Origin: Siphonodentalium dalli
Taxonomy: Eukaryota > Mollusca > Scaphopoda > Gadilida > Siphonodentaliidae
Direction of reading: 5' to 3'
Length of the DNA: 64,000 bases
NCBI GenBank assembly: GCA_032622095.1
Contig: CP136069.1
Location: 65,185,319 to 65,249,318, forward strand
Position 1 is the stretch's first letter; every line of letters starts with the position of its first letter. The translations under genes and the position numbers were made by a program. Shown piece after piece: positions 55,599 through 64,000 of this stretch. The notes below the pieces were generated by a model. It ran no database searches. It was not told the DNA's origin and saw only the letters and a list, made by a program, of their open reading frames with translations.

Positions 55599-55861
55599 AG
55601 TATAATTTTGACTGTTGAAATGAACAAATATGACGGAAAGAATGACCAAAATTACCATACATTCTGTTTTCATGTCTGAAAATATAAACTTTTTGCGAGT
55701 TAAATAATTATTACCGATATGTCATGACGCCCTAATGCAATAACCATTCTATTTGTGTAAGGAACATTTTCTTACTTTGTTTCTGTGTGTGTTATCGCCA
55801 TATATGCACTCATCTGAACTGTTCAATGAAACGACATTCTGATAGCTGTTTGAAACCAGAC

Positions 55862-55933
55862 GGGGATATAGCTCAGTGGTAGAGCATTCGACTGCAGATC
55901 GAGAGGTCTCCGGTTCGATCCCGGATGTCCCCT
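55862..55933 (+). tRNA. tRNA-Cys-GCA: tRNA-Cys(GCA), unit 8
   Basis: Identical to the unit 1 gene. Confidence 0.98.
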
Positions 55934-56096
55934 TGTTTTACCACAGTTTGGTTTATACTTGAAATAGAAATTTAACACATTTCACTGTTTTGCAATGGCA
56001 ATTCCATTGCCCATGGAAGAGAGGTGTCGGAAATTCGCACAAAACTAACAAAATCATGCAAATACATAATGAGCGCATTTTAAAATTACTGTATTT

Positions 56097-56169
56097 CGAG
56101 GTTGCCAGGATTCGAACCTGGAATCTTCTGATCCGTAGTCAGACGCGTTATCCGTTGCGCCACAACCCC
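56097..56169 (-). tRNA. tRNA-Arg-ACG: tRNA-Arg(ACG), unit 8
   Basis: Identical to the unit 1 gene. Confidence 0.98.
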
Positions 56170-56377
56170 TAATGATGACGTGGCGCGAAGATGCGGATCT
56201 TTACTTTGGCTGTGTTCAATTTGTTTTCTTGCATTGGCACACCATAACGCGACTGTGCATTCAGTATATATCACGGTAGCATTTGGATGTAAGACTTTAA
56301 AATAACGAAACTTCCTCATTTTCGCACATTGATACCACATGCCTGACAAAACAGTTTTGCGAGGGGAATTTTGCGAA

Positions 56378-56460
56378 AGTACGGTGGCCGAGTGGTTAAG
56401 GCGTTGGACTTAAGTTCCAATGGACGCATGTCCGCGTGGGTTCGAACCCCACCCGTACTA
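56378..56460 (+). tRNA. tRNA-Leu-TAA: tRNA-Leu(UAA), unit 8
   Basis: Identical to the unit 1 gene. The spacer after it carries the C at 56610, also seen in unit 10. Confidence 0.98.
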
Positions 56461-56723
56461 AGTATAATTTTGACTGTTGAAATGAACAAATATGACGGAA
56501 AGAATGACCAAAATTACCATACATTCTGTTTTCATGTCTGAAAATATAAACTTTTTGCGAGTTAAATAATTATTACCGATATGTCATGACGCCCTAATGC
56601 AATAACCATCCTATTTGTGTAAGGAACATTTTCTTACTTTGTTTCTGTGTGTGTTATCGCCATATATGCACTCATCTGAACTGTTCAATGAAACGACATT
56701 CTGATAGCTGTTTGAAACCAGAC

Positions 56724-56795
56724 GGGGATATAGCTCAGTGGTAGAGCATTCGACTGCAGATCGAGAGGTCTCCGGTTCGATCCCGGATGTCCCCT
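56724..56795 (+). tRNA. tRNA-Cys-GCA: tRNA-Cys(GCA), unit 9
   Basis: Identical to the unit 1 gene. Confidence 0.98.
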
Positions 56796-56958
56796 TGTTT
56801 TACCACAGTTTGGTTTATACTTGAAATAGAAATTTAACACATTTCACTGTTTTGCAATGGCAATTCCATTGCCCATGGAAGAGAGGTGTCGGAAATTCGC
56901 ACAAAACTAACAAAATCATGCAAATACATAATGAGCGCATTTTAAAATTACTGTATTT

Positions 56959-57031
56959 CGAGGTTGCCAGGATTCGAACCTGGAATCTTCTGATCCGTAG
57001 TCAGACGCGTTATCCGTTGCGCCACAACCCC
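56959..57031 (-). tRNA. tRNA-Arg-ACG: tRNA-Arg(ACG), unit 9
   Basis: Identical to the unit 1 gene. Confidence 0.98.
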
Positions 57032-57239
57032 TAATGATGACGTGGCGCGAAGATGCGGATCTTTACTTTGGCTGTGTTCAATTTGTTTTCTTGCATTGGC
57101 ACACCATAACGCGACTGTGCATTCAGTATATATCACGGTAGCATTTGGATGTAAGACTTTAAAATAACGAAACTTCCTCATTTTCGCACATTGATACCAC
57201 ATGCCTGACAAAACAGTTTTGCGAGGGGAATTTTGCGAA

Positions 57240-57322
57240 AGTACGGTGGCCGAGTGGTTAAGGCGTTGGACTTAAGTTCCAATGGACGCATGTCCGCGTG
57301 GGTTCGAACCCCACCCGTACTA
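57240..57322 (+). tRNA. tRNA-Leu-TAA: tRNA-Leu(UAA), unit 9
   Basis: Identical to the unit 1 gene. Confidence 0.98.
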
Positions 57323-57585
57323 AGTATAATTTTGACTGTTGAAATGAACAAATATGACGGAAAGAATGACCAAAATTACCATACATTCTGTTTTCATGTC
57401 TGAAAATATAAACTTTTTGCGAGTTAAATAATTATTACCGATATGTCATGACGCCCTAATGCAATAACCATTCTATTTGTGTAAGGAACATTTTCTTACT
57501 TTGTTTCTGTGTGTGTTATCGCCATATATGCACTCATCTGAACTGTTCAATGAAACGACATTCTGATAGCTGTTTGAAACCAGAC

Positions 57586-57657
57586 GGGGATATAGCTCAG
57601 TGGTAGAGCATTCGACTGCAGATCGAGAGGTCTCCGGTTCGATCCCGGATGTCCCCT
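57586..57657 (+). tRNA. tRNA-Cys-GCA: tRNA-Cys(GCA), unit 10
   Basis: Identical to the unit 1 gene. Confidence 0.98.
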
Positions 57658-57820
57658 TGTTTTACCACAGTTTGGTTTATACTTGAAATAGAAATTTAAC
57701 ACATTTCACTGTTTTGCAATGGCAATTCCATTGCCCATGGAAGAGAGGTGTCGGAAATTCGCACAAAACTAACAAAATCATGCAAATACATAATGAGCGC
57801 ATTTTAAAATTACTGTATTT

Positions 57821-57893
57821 CGAGGTTGCCAGGATTCGAACCTGGAATCTTCTGATCCGTAGTCAGACGCGTTATCCGTTGCGCCACAACCCC
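57821..57893 (-). tRNA. tRNA-Arg-ACG: tRNA-Arg(ACG), unit 10
   Basis: Identical to the unit 1 gene. Confidence 0.98.
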
Positions 57894-58101
57894 TAATGAT
57901 GACGTGGCGCGAAGATGCGGATCTTTACTTTGGCTGTGTTCAATTTGTTTTCTTGCATTGGCACACCATAACGCGACTGTGCATTCAGTATATATCACGG
58001 TAGCATTTGGATGTAAGACTTTAAAATAACGAAACTTCCTCATTTTCGCACATTGATACCACATGCCTGACAAAACAGTTTTGCGAGGGGAATTTTGCGA
58101 A

Positions 58102-58184
58102 AGTACGGTGGCCGAGTGGTTAAGGCGTTGGACTTAAGTTCCAATGGACGCATGTCCGCGTGGGTTCGAACCCCACCCGTACTA
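58102..58184 (+). tRNA. tRNA-Leu-TAA: tRNA-Leu(UAA), unit 10
   Basis: Identical to the unit 1 gene. The following spacer carries the C at 58334, shared with unit 8. Confidence 0.98.
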
Positions 58185-58447
58185 AGTATAATTTTGACTG
58201 TTGAAATGAACAAATATGACGGAAAGAATGACCAAAATTACCATACATTCTGTTTTCATGTCTGAAAATATAAACTTTTTGCGAGTTAAATAATTATTAC
58301 CGATATGTCATGACGCCCTAATGCAATAACCATCCTATTTGTGTAAGGAACATTTTCTTACTTTGTTTCTGTGTGTGTTATCGCCATATATGCACTCATC
58401 TGAACTGTTCAATGAAACGACATTCTGATAGCTGTTTGAAACCAGAC

Positions 58448-58519
58448 GGGGATATAGCTCAGTGGTAGAGCATTCGACTGCAGATCGAGAGGTCTCCGGT
58501 TCGATCCCGGATGTCCCCT
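58448..58519 (+). tRNA. tRNA-Cys-GCA: tRNA-Cys(GCA), unit 11
   Basis: Identical to the unit 1 gene. Confidence 0.98.
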
Positions 58520-58682
58520 TGTTTTACCACAGTTTGGTTTATACTTGAAATAGAAATTTAACACATTTCACTGTTTTGCAATGGCAATTCCATTGCCCAT
58601 GGAAGAGAGGTGTCGGAAATTCGCACAAAACTAACAAAATCATGCAAATACATAATGAGCGCATTTTAAAATTACTGTATTT

Positions 58683-58755
58683 CGAGGTTGCCAGGATTCG
58701 AACCTGGAATCTTCTGATCCGTAGTCAGACGCGTTATCCGTTGCGCCACAACCCC
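58683..58755 (-). tRNA. tRNA-Arg-ACG: tRNA-Arg(ACG), unit 11
   Basis: Identical to the unit 1 gene. Confidence 0.98.
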
Positions 58756-58963
58756 TAATGATGACGTGGCGCGAAGATGCGGATCTTTACTTTGGCTGTG
58801 TTCAATTTGTTTTCTTGCATTGGCACACCATAACGCGACTGTGCATTCAGTATATATCACGGTAGCATTTGGATGTAAGACTTTAAAATAACGAAACTTC
58901 CTCATTTTCGCACATTGATACCACATGCCTGACAAAACAGTTTTGCGAGGGGAATTTTGCGAA

Positions 58964-59046
58964 AGTACGGTGGCCGAGTGGTTAAGGCGTTGGACTTAAG
59001 TTCCAATGGACGCATGTCCGCGTGGGTTCGAACCCCACCCGTACTA
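58964..59046 (+). tRNA. tRNA-Leu-TAA: tRNA-Leu(UAA), unit 11
   Basis: Identical to the unit 1 gene. Confidence 0.98.
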
Positions 59047-59309
59047 AGTATAATTTTGACTGTTGAAATGAACAAATATGACGGAAAGAATGACCAAAAT
59101 TACCATACATTCTGTTTTCATGTCTGAAAATATAAACTTTTTGCGAGTTAAATAATTATTACCGATATGTCATGACGCCCTAATGCAATAACCATTCTAT
59201 TTGTGTAAGGAACATTTTCTTACTTTGTTTCTGTGTGTGTTATCGCCATATATGCACTCATCTGAACTGTTCAATGAAACGACATTCTGATAGCTGTTTG
59301 AAACCAGAC

Positions 59310-59381
59310 GGGGATATAGCTCAGTGGTAGAGCATTCGACTGCAGATCGAGAGGTCTCCGGTTCGATCCCGGATGTCCCCT
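59310..59381 (+). tRNA. tRNA-Cys-GCA: tRNA-Cys(GCA), unit 12
   Basis: Identical to the unit 1 gene. Confidence 0.98.
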
Positions 59382-59544
59382 TGTTTTACCACAGTTTGGT
59401 TTATACTTGAAATAGAAATTTAACACATTTCACTGTTTTGCAATGGCAATTCCATTGCCCATGGAAGAGAGGTGTCGGAAATTCGCACAAAACTAACAAA
59501 ATCATGCAAATACATAATGAGCGCATTTTAAAATTACTGTATTT

Positions 59545-59617
59545 TGAGGTTGCCAGGATTCGAACCTGGAATCTTCTGATCCGTAGTCAGACGCGTTATC
59601 CGTTGCGCCACAACCCC
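59545..59617 (-). tRNA. tRNA-Arg-ACG: tRNA-Arg(ACG), unit 12, discriminator variant
   Basis: C to T at 59545 on the plus strand changes the discriminator base 73 from G to A. Eukaryotic tRNA-Arg species may carry A or G here, so the gene is likely functional, but it is the only copy in the window with this base. Confidence 0.96.
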
Positions 59618-59825
59618 TAATGATGACGTGGCGCGAAGATGCGGATCTTTACTTTGGCTGTGTTCAATTTGTTTTCTTGCATTGGCACACCATAACGCGA
59701 CTGTGCATTCAGTATATATCACGGTAGCATTTGGATGTAAGACTTTAAAATAACGAAACTTCCTCATTTTCGCACATTGATACCACATGCCTGACAAAAC
59801 AGTTTTGCGAGGGGAATTTTGCGAA

Positions 59826-59908
59826 AGTACGGTGGCCGAGTGGTTAAGGCGTTGGACTTAAGTTCCAATGGACGCATGTCCGCGTGGGTTCGAACCCCAC
59901 CCGTACTA
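59826..59908 (+). tRNA. tRNA-Leu-TAA: tRNA-Leu(UAA), unit 12
   Basis: Identical to the unit 1 gene. Confidence 0.98.
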
Positions 59909-60171
59909 AGTATAATTTTGACTGTTGAAATGAACAAATATGACGGAAAGAATGACCAAAATTACCATACATTCTGTTTTCATGTCTGAAAATATAAACT
60001 TTTTGCGAGTTAAATAATTATTACCGATATGTCATGACGCCCTAATGCAATAACCATTCTATTTGTGTAAGGAACATTTTCTTACTTTGTTTCTGTGTGT
60101 GTTATCGCCATATATGCACTCATCTGAACTGTTCAATGAAACGACATTCTGATAGCTGTTTGAAACCAGAC

Positions 60172-60243
60172 GGGGATATAGCTCAGTGGTAGAGCATTCG
60201 ACTGCAGATCGAGAGGTCTCCGGTTCGATCCCGGATGTCCCCT
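60172..60243 (+). tRNA. tRNA-Cys-GCA: tRNA-Cys(GCA), unit 13
   Basis: Identical to the unit 1 gene. Confidence 0.98.
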
Positions 60244-60406
60244 TGTTTTACCACAGTTTGGTTTATACTTGAAATAGAAATTTAACACATTTCACTGTTT
60301 TGCAATGGCAATTCCATTGCCCATGGAAGAGAGGTGTCGGAAATTCGCACAAAACTAACAAAATCATGCAAATACATAATGAGCGCATTTTAAAATTACT
60401 GTATTT

Positions 60407-60479
60407 CGAGGTTGCCAGGATTCGAACCTGGAATCTTCTGATCCGTAGTCAGACGCGTTATCCGTTGCGCCACAACCCC
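60407..60479 (-). tRNA. tRNA-Arg-ACG: tRNA-Arg(ACG), unit 13
   Basis: Identical to the unit 1 gene. Confidence 0.98.
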
Positions 60480-60687
60480 TAATGATGACGTGGCGCGAAG
60501 ATGCGGATCTTTACTTTGGCTGTGTTCAATTTGTTTTCTTGCATTGGCACACCATAACGCGACTGTGCATTCAGTATATATCACGGTAGCATTTGGATGT
60601 AAGACTTTAAAATAACGAAACTTCCTCATTTTCGCACATTGATACCACATGCCTGACAAAACAGTTTTGCGAGGGGAATTTTGCGAA

Positions 60688-60770
60688 AGTACGGTGGCCG
60701 AGTGGTTAAGGCGTTGGACTTAAGTTCCAATGGACGCATGTCCGCGTGGGTTCGAACCCCACCCGTACTA
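60688..60770 (+). tRNA. tRNA-Leu-TAA: tRNA-Leu(UAA), unit 13
   Basis: Identical to the unit 1 gene. Confidence 0.98.
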
Positions 60771-61033
60771 AGTATAATTTTGACTGTTGAAATGAACAAA
60801 TATGACGGAAAGAATGACCAAAATTACCATACATTCTGTTTTCATGTCTGAAAATATAAACTTTTTGCGAGTTAAATAATTATTACCGATATGTCATGAC
60901 GCCCTAATGCAATAACCATTCTATTTGTGTAAGGAACATTTTCTTACTTTGTTTCTGTGTGTGTTATCGCCATATATGCACTCATCTGAACTGTTCAATG
61001 AAACGACATTCTGATAGCTGTTTGAAACCAGAC

Positions 61034-61105
61034 GGGGATATAGCTCAGTGGTAGAGCATTCGACTGCAGATCGAGAGGTCTCCGGTTCGATCCCGGATGT
61101 CCCCT
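61034..61105 (+). tRNA. tRNA-Cys-GCA: tRNA-Cys(GCA), unit 14
   Basis: Identical to the unit 1 gene. Confidence 0.98.
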
Positions 61106-61268
61106 TGTTTTACCACAGTTTGGTTTATACTTGAAATAGAAATTTAACACATTTCACTGTTTTGCAATGGCAATTCCATTGCCCATGGAAGAGAGGTGTC
61201 GGAAATTCGCACAAAACTAACAAAATCATGCAAATACATAATGAGCGCATTTTAAAATTACTGTATTT

Positions 61269-61341
61269 CGAGGTTGCCAGGATTCGAACCTGGAATCTTC
61301 TGATCCGTAGTCAGACGCGTTATCCGTTGCGCCACAACCCC
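61269..61341 (-). tRNA. tRNA-Arg-ACG: tRNA-Arg(ACG), unit 14
   Basis: Gene identical to unit 1. Its 5' flank has C to G at 61508, shared with unit 16. Confidence 0.98.
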
Positions 61342-61549
61342 TAATGATGACGTGGCGCGAAGATGCGGATCTTTACTTTGGCTGTGTTCAATTTGTTTTC
61401 TTGCATTGGCACACCATAACGCGACTGTGCATTCAGTATATATCACGGTAGCATTTGGATGTAAGACTTTAAAATAACGAAACTTCCTCATTTTCGCACA
61501 TTGATACGACATGCCTGACAAAACAGTTTTGCGAGGGGAATTTTGCGAA

Positions 61550-61632
61550 AGTACGGTGGCCGAGTGGTTAAGGTGTTGGACTTAAGTTCCAATGGACGCA
61601 TGTCCGCGTGGGTTCGAACCCCACCCGTACTA
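61550..61632 (+). tRNA. tRNA-Leu-TAA: tRNA-Leu(UAA), unit 14, D-stem variant
   Basis: C to T at 61574 (base 25) changes the G10-C25 pair to G-U. Mild structurally; likely still functional. Confidence 0.97.
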
Positions 61633-61895
61633 AGTATAATTTTGACTGTTGAAATGAACAAATATGACGGAAAGAATGACCAAAATTACCATACATTCTG
61701 TTTTCATGTCTGAAAATATAAACTTTTTGCGAGTTAAATAATTATTACCGATATGTCATGACGCCCTAATGCAATAACCATTCTATTTGTGTAAGGAACA
61801 TTTTCTTACTTTGTTTCTGTGTGTGTTATCGCCATATATGCACTCATCTGAACTGTTCAATGAAACGACATTCTGATAGCTGTTTGAAACCAGAC

Positions 61896-61967
61896 GGGGA
61901 TATAGCTCAGTGGTAGAGCATTCGACTGCAGATCGAGAGGTCTCCGGTTCGATCCCGGATGTCCCCT
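61896..61967 (+). tRNA. tRNA-Cys-GCA: tRNA-Cys(GCA), unit 15
   Basis: Identical to the unit 1 gene. Confidence 0.98.
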
Positions 61968-62130
61968 TGTTTTACCACAGTTTGGTTTATACTTGAAATA
62001 GAAATTTAACACATTTCACTGTTTTGCAATGGCAATTCCATTGCCCATGGAAGAGAGGTGTCGGAAATTCGCACAAAACTAACAAAATCATGCAAATACA
62101 TAATGAGCGCATTTTAAAATTACTGTATTT

Positions 62131-62203
62131 CGAGGTTGCCAGGATTCGAACCTGGAATCTTCTGATCCGTAGTCAGACGCGTTATCCGTTGCGCCACAAC
62201 CCC
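62131..62203 (-). tRNA. tRNA-Arg-ACG: tRNA-Arg(ACG), unit 15
   Basis: Identical to the unit 1 gene. Confidence 0.98.
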
Positions 62204-62411
62204 TAATGATGACGTGGCGCGAAGATGCGGATCTTTACTTTGGCTGTGTTCAATTTGTTTTCTTGCATTGGCACACCATAACGCGACTGTGCATTCAGTA
62301 TATATCACGGTAGCATTTGGATGTAAGACTTTAAAATAACGAAACTTCCTCATTTTCGCACATTGATACCACATGCCTGACAAAACAGTTTTGCGAGGGG
62401 AATTTTGCGAA

Positions 62412-62494
62412 AGTACGGTGGCCGAGTGGTTAAGGCGTTGGACTTAAGTTCCAATGGACGCATGTCCGCGTGGGTTCGAACCCCACCCGTACTA
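62412..62494 (+). tRNA. tRNA-Leu-TAA: tRNA-Leu(UAA), unit 15
   Basis: Identical to the unit 1 gene. Confidence 0.98.
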
Positions 62495-62757
62495 AGTATA
62501 ATTTTGACTGTTGAAATGAACAAATATGACGGAAAGAATGACCAAAATTACCATACATTCTGTTTTCATGTCTGAAAATATAAACTTTTTGCGAGTTAAA
62601 TAATTATTACCGATATGTCATGACGCCCTAATGCAATAACCATTCTATTTGTGTAAGGAACATTTTCTTACTTTGTTTCTGTGTGTGTTATCGCCATATA
62701 TGCACTCATCTGAACTGTTCAATGAAACGACATTCTGATAGCTGTTTGAAACCAGAC

Positions 62758-62829
62758 GGGGATATAGCTCAGTGGTAGAGCATTCGACTGCAGATCGAGA
62801 GGTCTCCGGTTCGATCCCGGATGTCCCCT
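62758..62829 (+). tRNA. tRNA-Cys-GCA: tRNA-Cys(GCA), unit 16
   Basis: Identical to the unit 1 gene. Confidence 0.98.
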
Positions 62830-62992
62830 TGTTTTACCACAGTTTGGTTTATACTTGAAATAGAAATTTAACACATTTCACTGTTTTGCAATGGCAATTC
62901 CATTGCCCATGGAAGAGAGGTGTCGGAAATTCGCACAAAACTAACAAAATCATGCAAATACATAATGAGCGCATTTTAAAATTACTGTATTT

Positions 62993-63065
62993 CGAGGTTG
63001 CCAGGATTCGAACCTGGAATCTTCTGATCCGTAGTCAGACGCGTTATCCGTTGCGCCACAACCCC
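62993..63065 (-). tRNA. tRNA-Arg-ACG: tRNA-Arg(ACG), unit 16
   Basis: Gene identical to unit 1. 5' flank C to G at 63232, as in unit 14. Confidence 0.98.
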
Positions 63066-63273
63066 TAATGATGACGTGGCGCGAAGATGCGGATCTTTAC
63101 TTTGGCTGTGTTCAATTTGTTTTCTTGCATTGGCACACCATAACGCGACTGTGCATTCAGTATATATCACGGTAGCATTTGGATGTAAGACTTTAAAATA
63201 ACGAAACTTCCTCATTTTCGCACATTGATACGACATGCCTGACAAAACAGTTTTGCGAGGGGAATTTTGCGAA

Positions 63274-63356
63274 AGTACGGTGGCCGAGTGGTTAAGGCGT
63301 TGGACTTAAGTTCCAATGGACGCATGTCCGCGTGGGTTCGAACCCCACCCGTACTA
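63274..63356 (+). tRNA. tRNA-Leu-TAA: tRNA-Leu(UAA), unit 16
   Basis: Identical to the unit 1 gene. Confidence 0.98.
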
Positions 63357-63619
63357 AGTATAATTTTGACTGTTGAAATGAACAAATATGACGGAAAGAA
63401 TGACCAAAATTACCATACATTCTGTTTTCATGTCTGAAAATATAAACTTTTTGCGAGTTAAATAATTATTACCGATATGTCATGACGCCCTAATGCAATA
63501 ACCATTCTATTTGTGTAAGGAACATTTTCTTACTTTGTTTCTGTGTGTGTTATCGCCATATATGCACTCATCTGAACTGTTCAATGAAACGACATTCTGA
63601 TAGCTGTTTGAAACCAGAC

Positions 63620-63691
63620 GGGGATATAGCTCAGTGGTAGAGCATTCGACTGCAGATCGAGAGGTCTCCGGTTCGATCCCGGATGTCCCCT
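63620..63691 (+). tRNA. tRNA-Cys-GCA: tRNA-Cys(GCA), unit 17
   Basis: Identical to the unit 1 gene. Confidence 0.98.
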
Positions 63692-63854
63692 TGTTTTACC
63701 ACAGTTTGGTTTATACTTGAAATAGAAATTTAACACATTTCACTGTTTTGCAATGGCAATTCCATTGCCCATGGAAGAGAGGTGTCGGAAATTCGCACAA
63801 AACTAACAAAATCATGCAAATACATAATGAGCGCATTTTAAAATTACTGTATTT

Positions 63855-63927
63855 CGAGGTTGCCAGGATTCGAACCTGGAATCTTCTGATCCGTAGTCAG
63901 ACGCGTTATCCGTTGCGCCACAACCCC
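63855..63927 (-). tRNA. tRNA-Arg-ACG: tRNA-Arg(ACG), unit 17
   Basis: Identical to the unit 1 gene. The Leu gene of this unit lies beyond the window. Confidence 0.98.
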
Positions 63928-64000
63928 TAATGATGACGTGGCGCGAAGATGCGGATCTTTACTTTGGCTGTGTTCAATTTGTTTTCTTGCATTGGCACAC

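Larger units (their letters stand above)
49792..64000. repeat. Tandem array of an 862 bp tRNA(Cys)-tRNA(Arg)-tRNA(Leu) unit
   Basis: The unit repeats 16 full times from the first Cys gene and continues past the window edge. Every unit is 862 bp except unit 5 (861 bp). Order: Cys (+), 163 bp, Arg (-), 208 bp, Leu (+), 263 bp. Changes found by eye: deletion at 53570/53571, 54739 C, 55578 C, 56610 C, 58334 C, 59545 T, 61508 G, 61574 T, 63232 G. Such uniformity implies recent amplification or strong homogenisation. Tandem multi-tRNA units are known in some eukaryotes (Xenopus, Entamoeba). Confidence 0.97.

Noticed and set aside
49957-63930. Repeated 60 aa and 87 aa ORFs in every array unit
   Set aside because: They lie across the antisense and sense of the tRNA-Arg gene and spacer, and recur only because the unit recurs. 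The 1-base deletion in unit 5 breaks them without any sign of selection on protein.
49792-64000. CRISPR-like or bacterial tRNA operon reading of the array
   Set aside because: The unit is 862 bp with identical spacers, the tRNAs have Pol III boxes and terminators, and CCA is not encoded. This is a eukaryotic tandem repeat.

Overview
Animal genomic DNA. The window has short exons with GT-AG introns, metazoan-type nuclear tRNA genes with internal Pol III promoters, dense small DNA transposons and no prokaryotic operon structure. A marine invertebrate fits best, perhaps a lophotrochozoan such as a mollusc or brachiopod, because the hairpin-led 'gagctattgccatgg' and 'atggccgcc' repeats resemble repeats I associate with that group. 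The species cannot be fixed from the window.

Layout. 1-6776: two 1.5 kb direct repeats 5,266 bp apart, with a hAT-like element and non-coding DNA between them. 6785-11618: a 4.8 kb element whose ends are inverted arrays of a TTAGCGTTT-type repeat, inserted at a TA inside an older ~300 bp MITE. 11619-20870: MITEs, a three-level nest of TTAA-flanked elements and AT-rich DNA. 20874-22545: a Mutator-like element with an 8-9 bp target duplication and a two-exon PHD-finger gene. 23899-39142: a complete 12-exon kynureninase gene (KYNU) on the minus strand. I rebuilt it exon by exon: 470 codons, all phases consistent, catalytic residues in place. Its introns are full of MITEs that often end within tens of bases of splice sites, and three exon edges are locally duplicated so that decoy splice sites exist. 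39300-49691: Helitron-like sequence with a 122 bp satellite, a hAT element with a perfect 8 bp target duplication, a ~160 bp tandem repeat, an inverted-repeat element built on GCGCTTAAGC, a Tc1/mariner-like MITE and long G and C homopolymers. 49692-49791: an assembly gap (100 N).

49792-64000: a nearly perfect tandem array of an 862 bp unit carrying tRNA-Cys(GCA) (+), tRNA-Arg(ACG) (-) and tRNA-Leu(UAA) (+). Seventeen Cys, seventeen Arg and sixteen Leu genes lie in the window. The array runs into the gap on the left and off the window on the right, so its size is unknown. Only nine base-level differences were found by eye across the array. Four of them fall inside tRNA genes, and two others are shared by alternate, not adjacent, units.

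The only confidently functional protein gene is KYNU, an enzyme of tryptophan catabolism. The tRNA array is the most unusual structure. No link between the two is visible.
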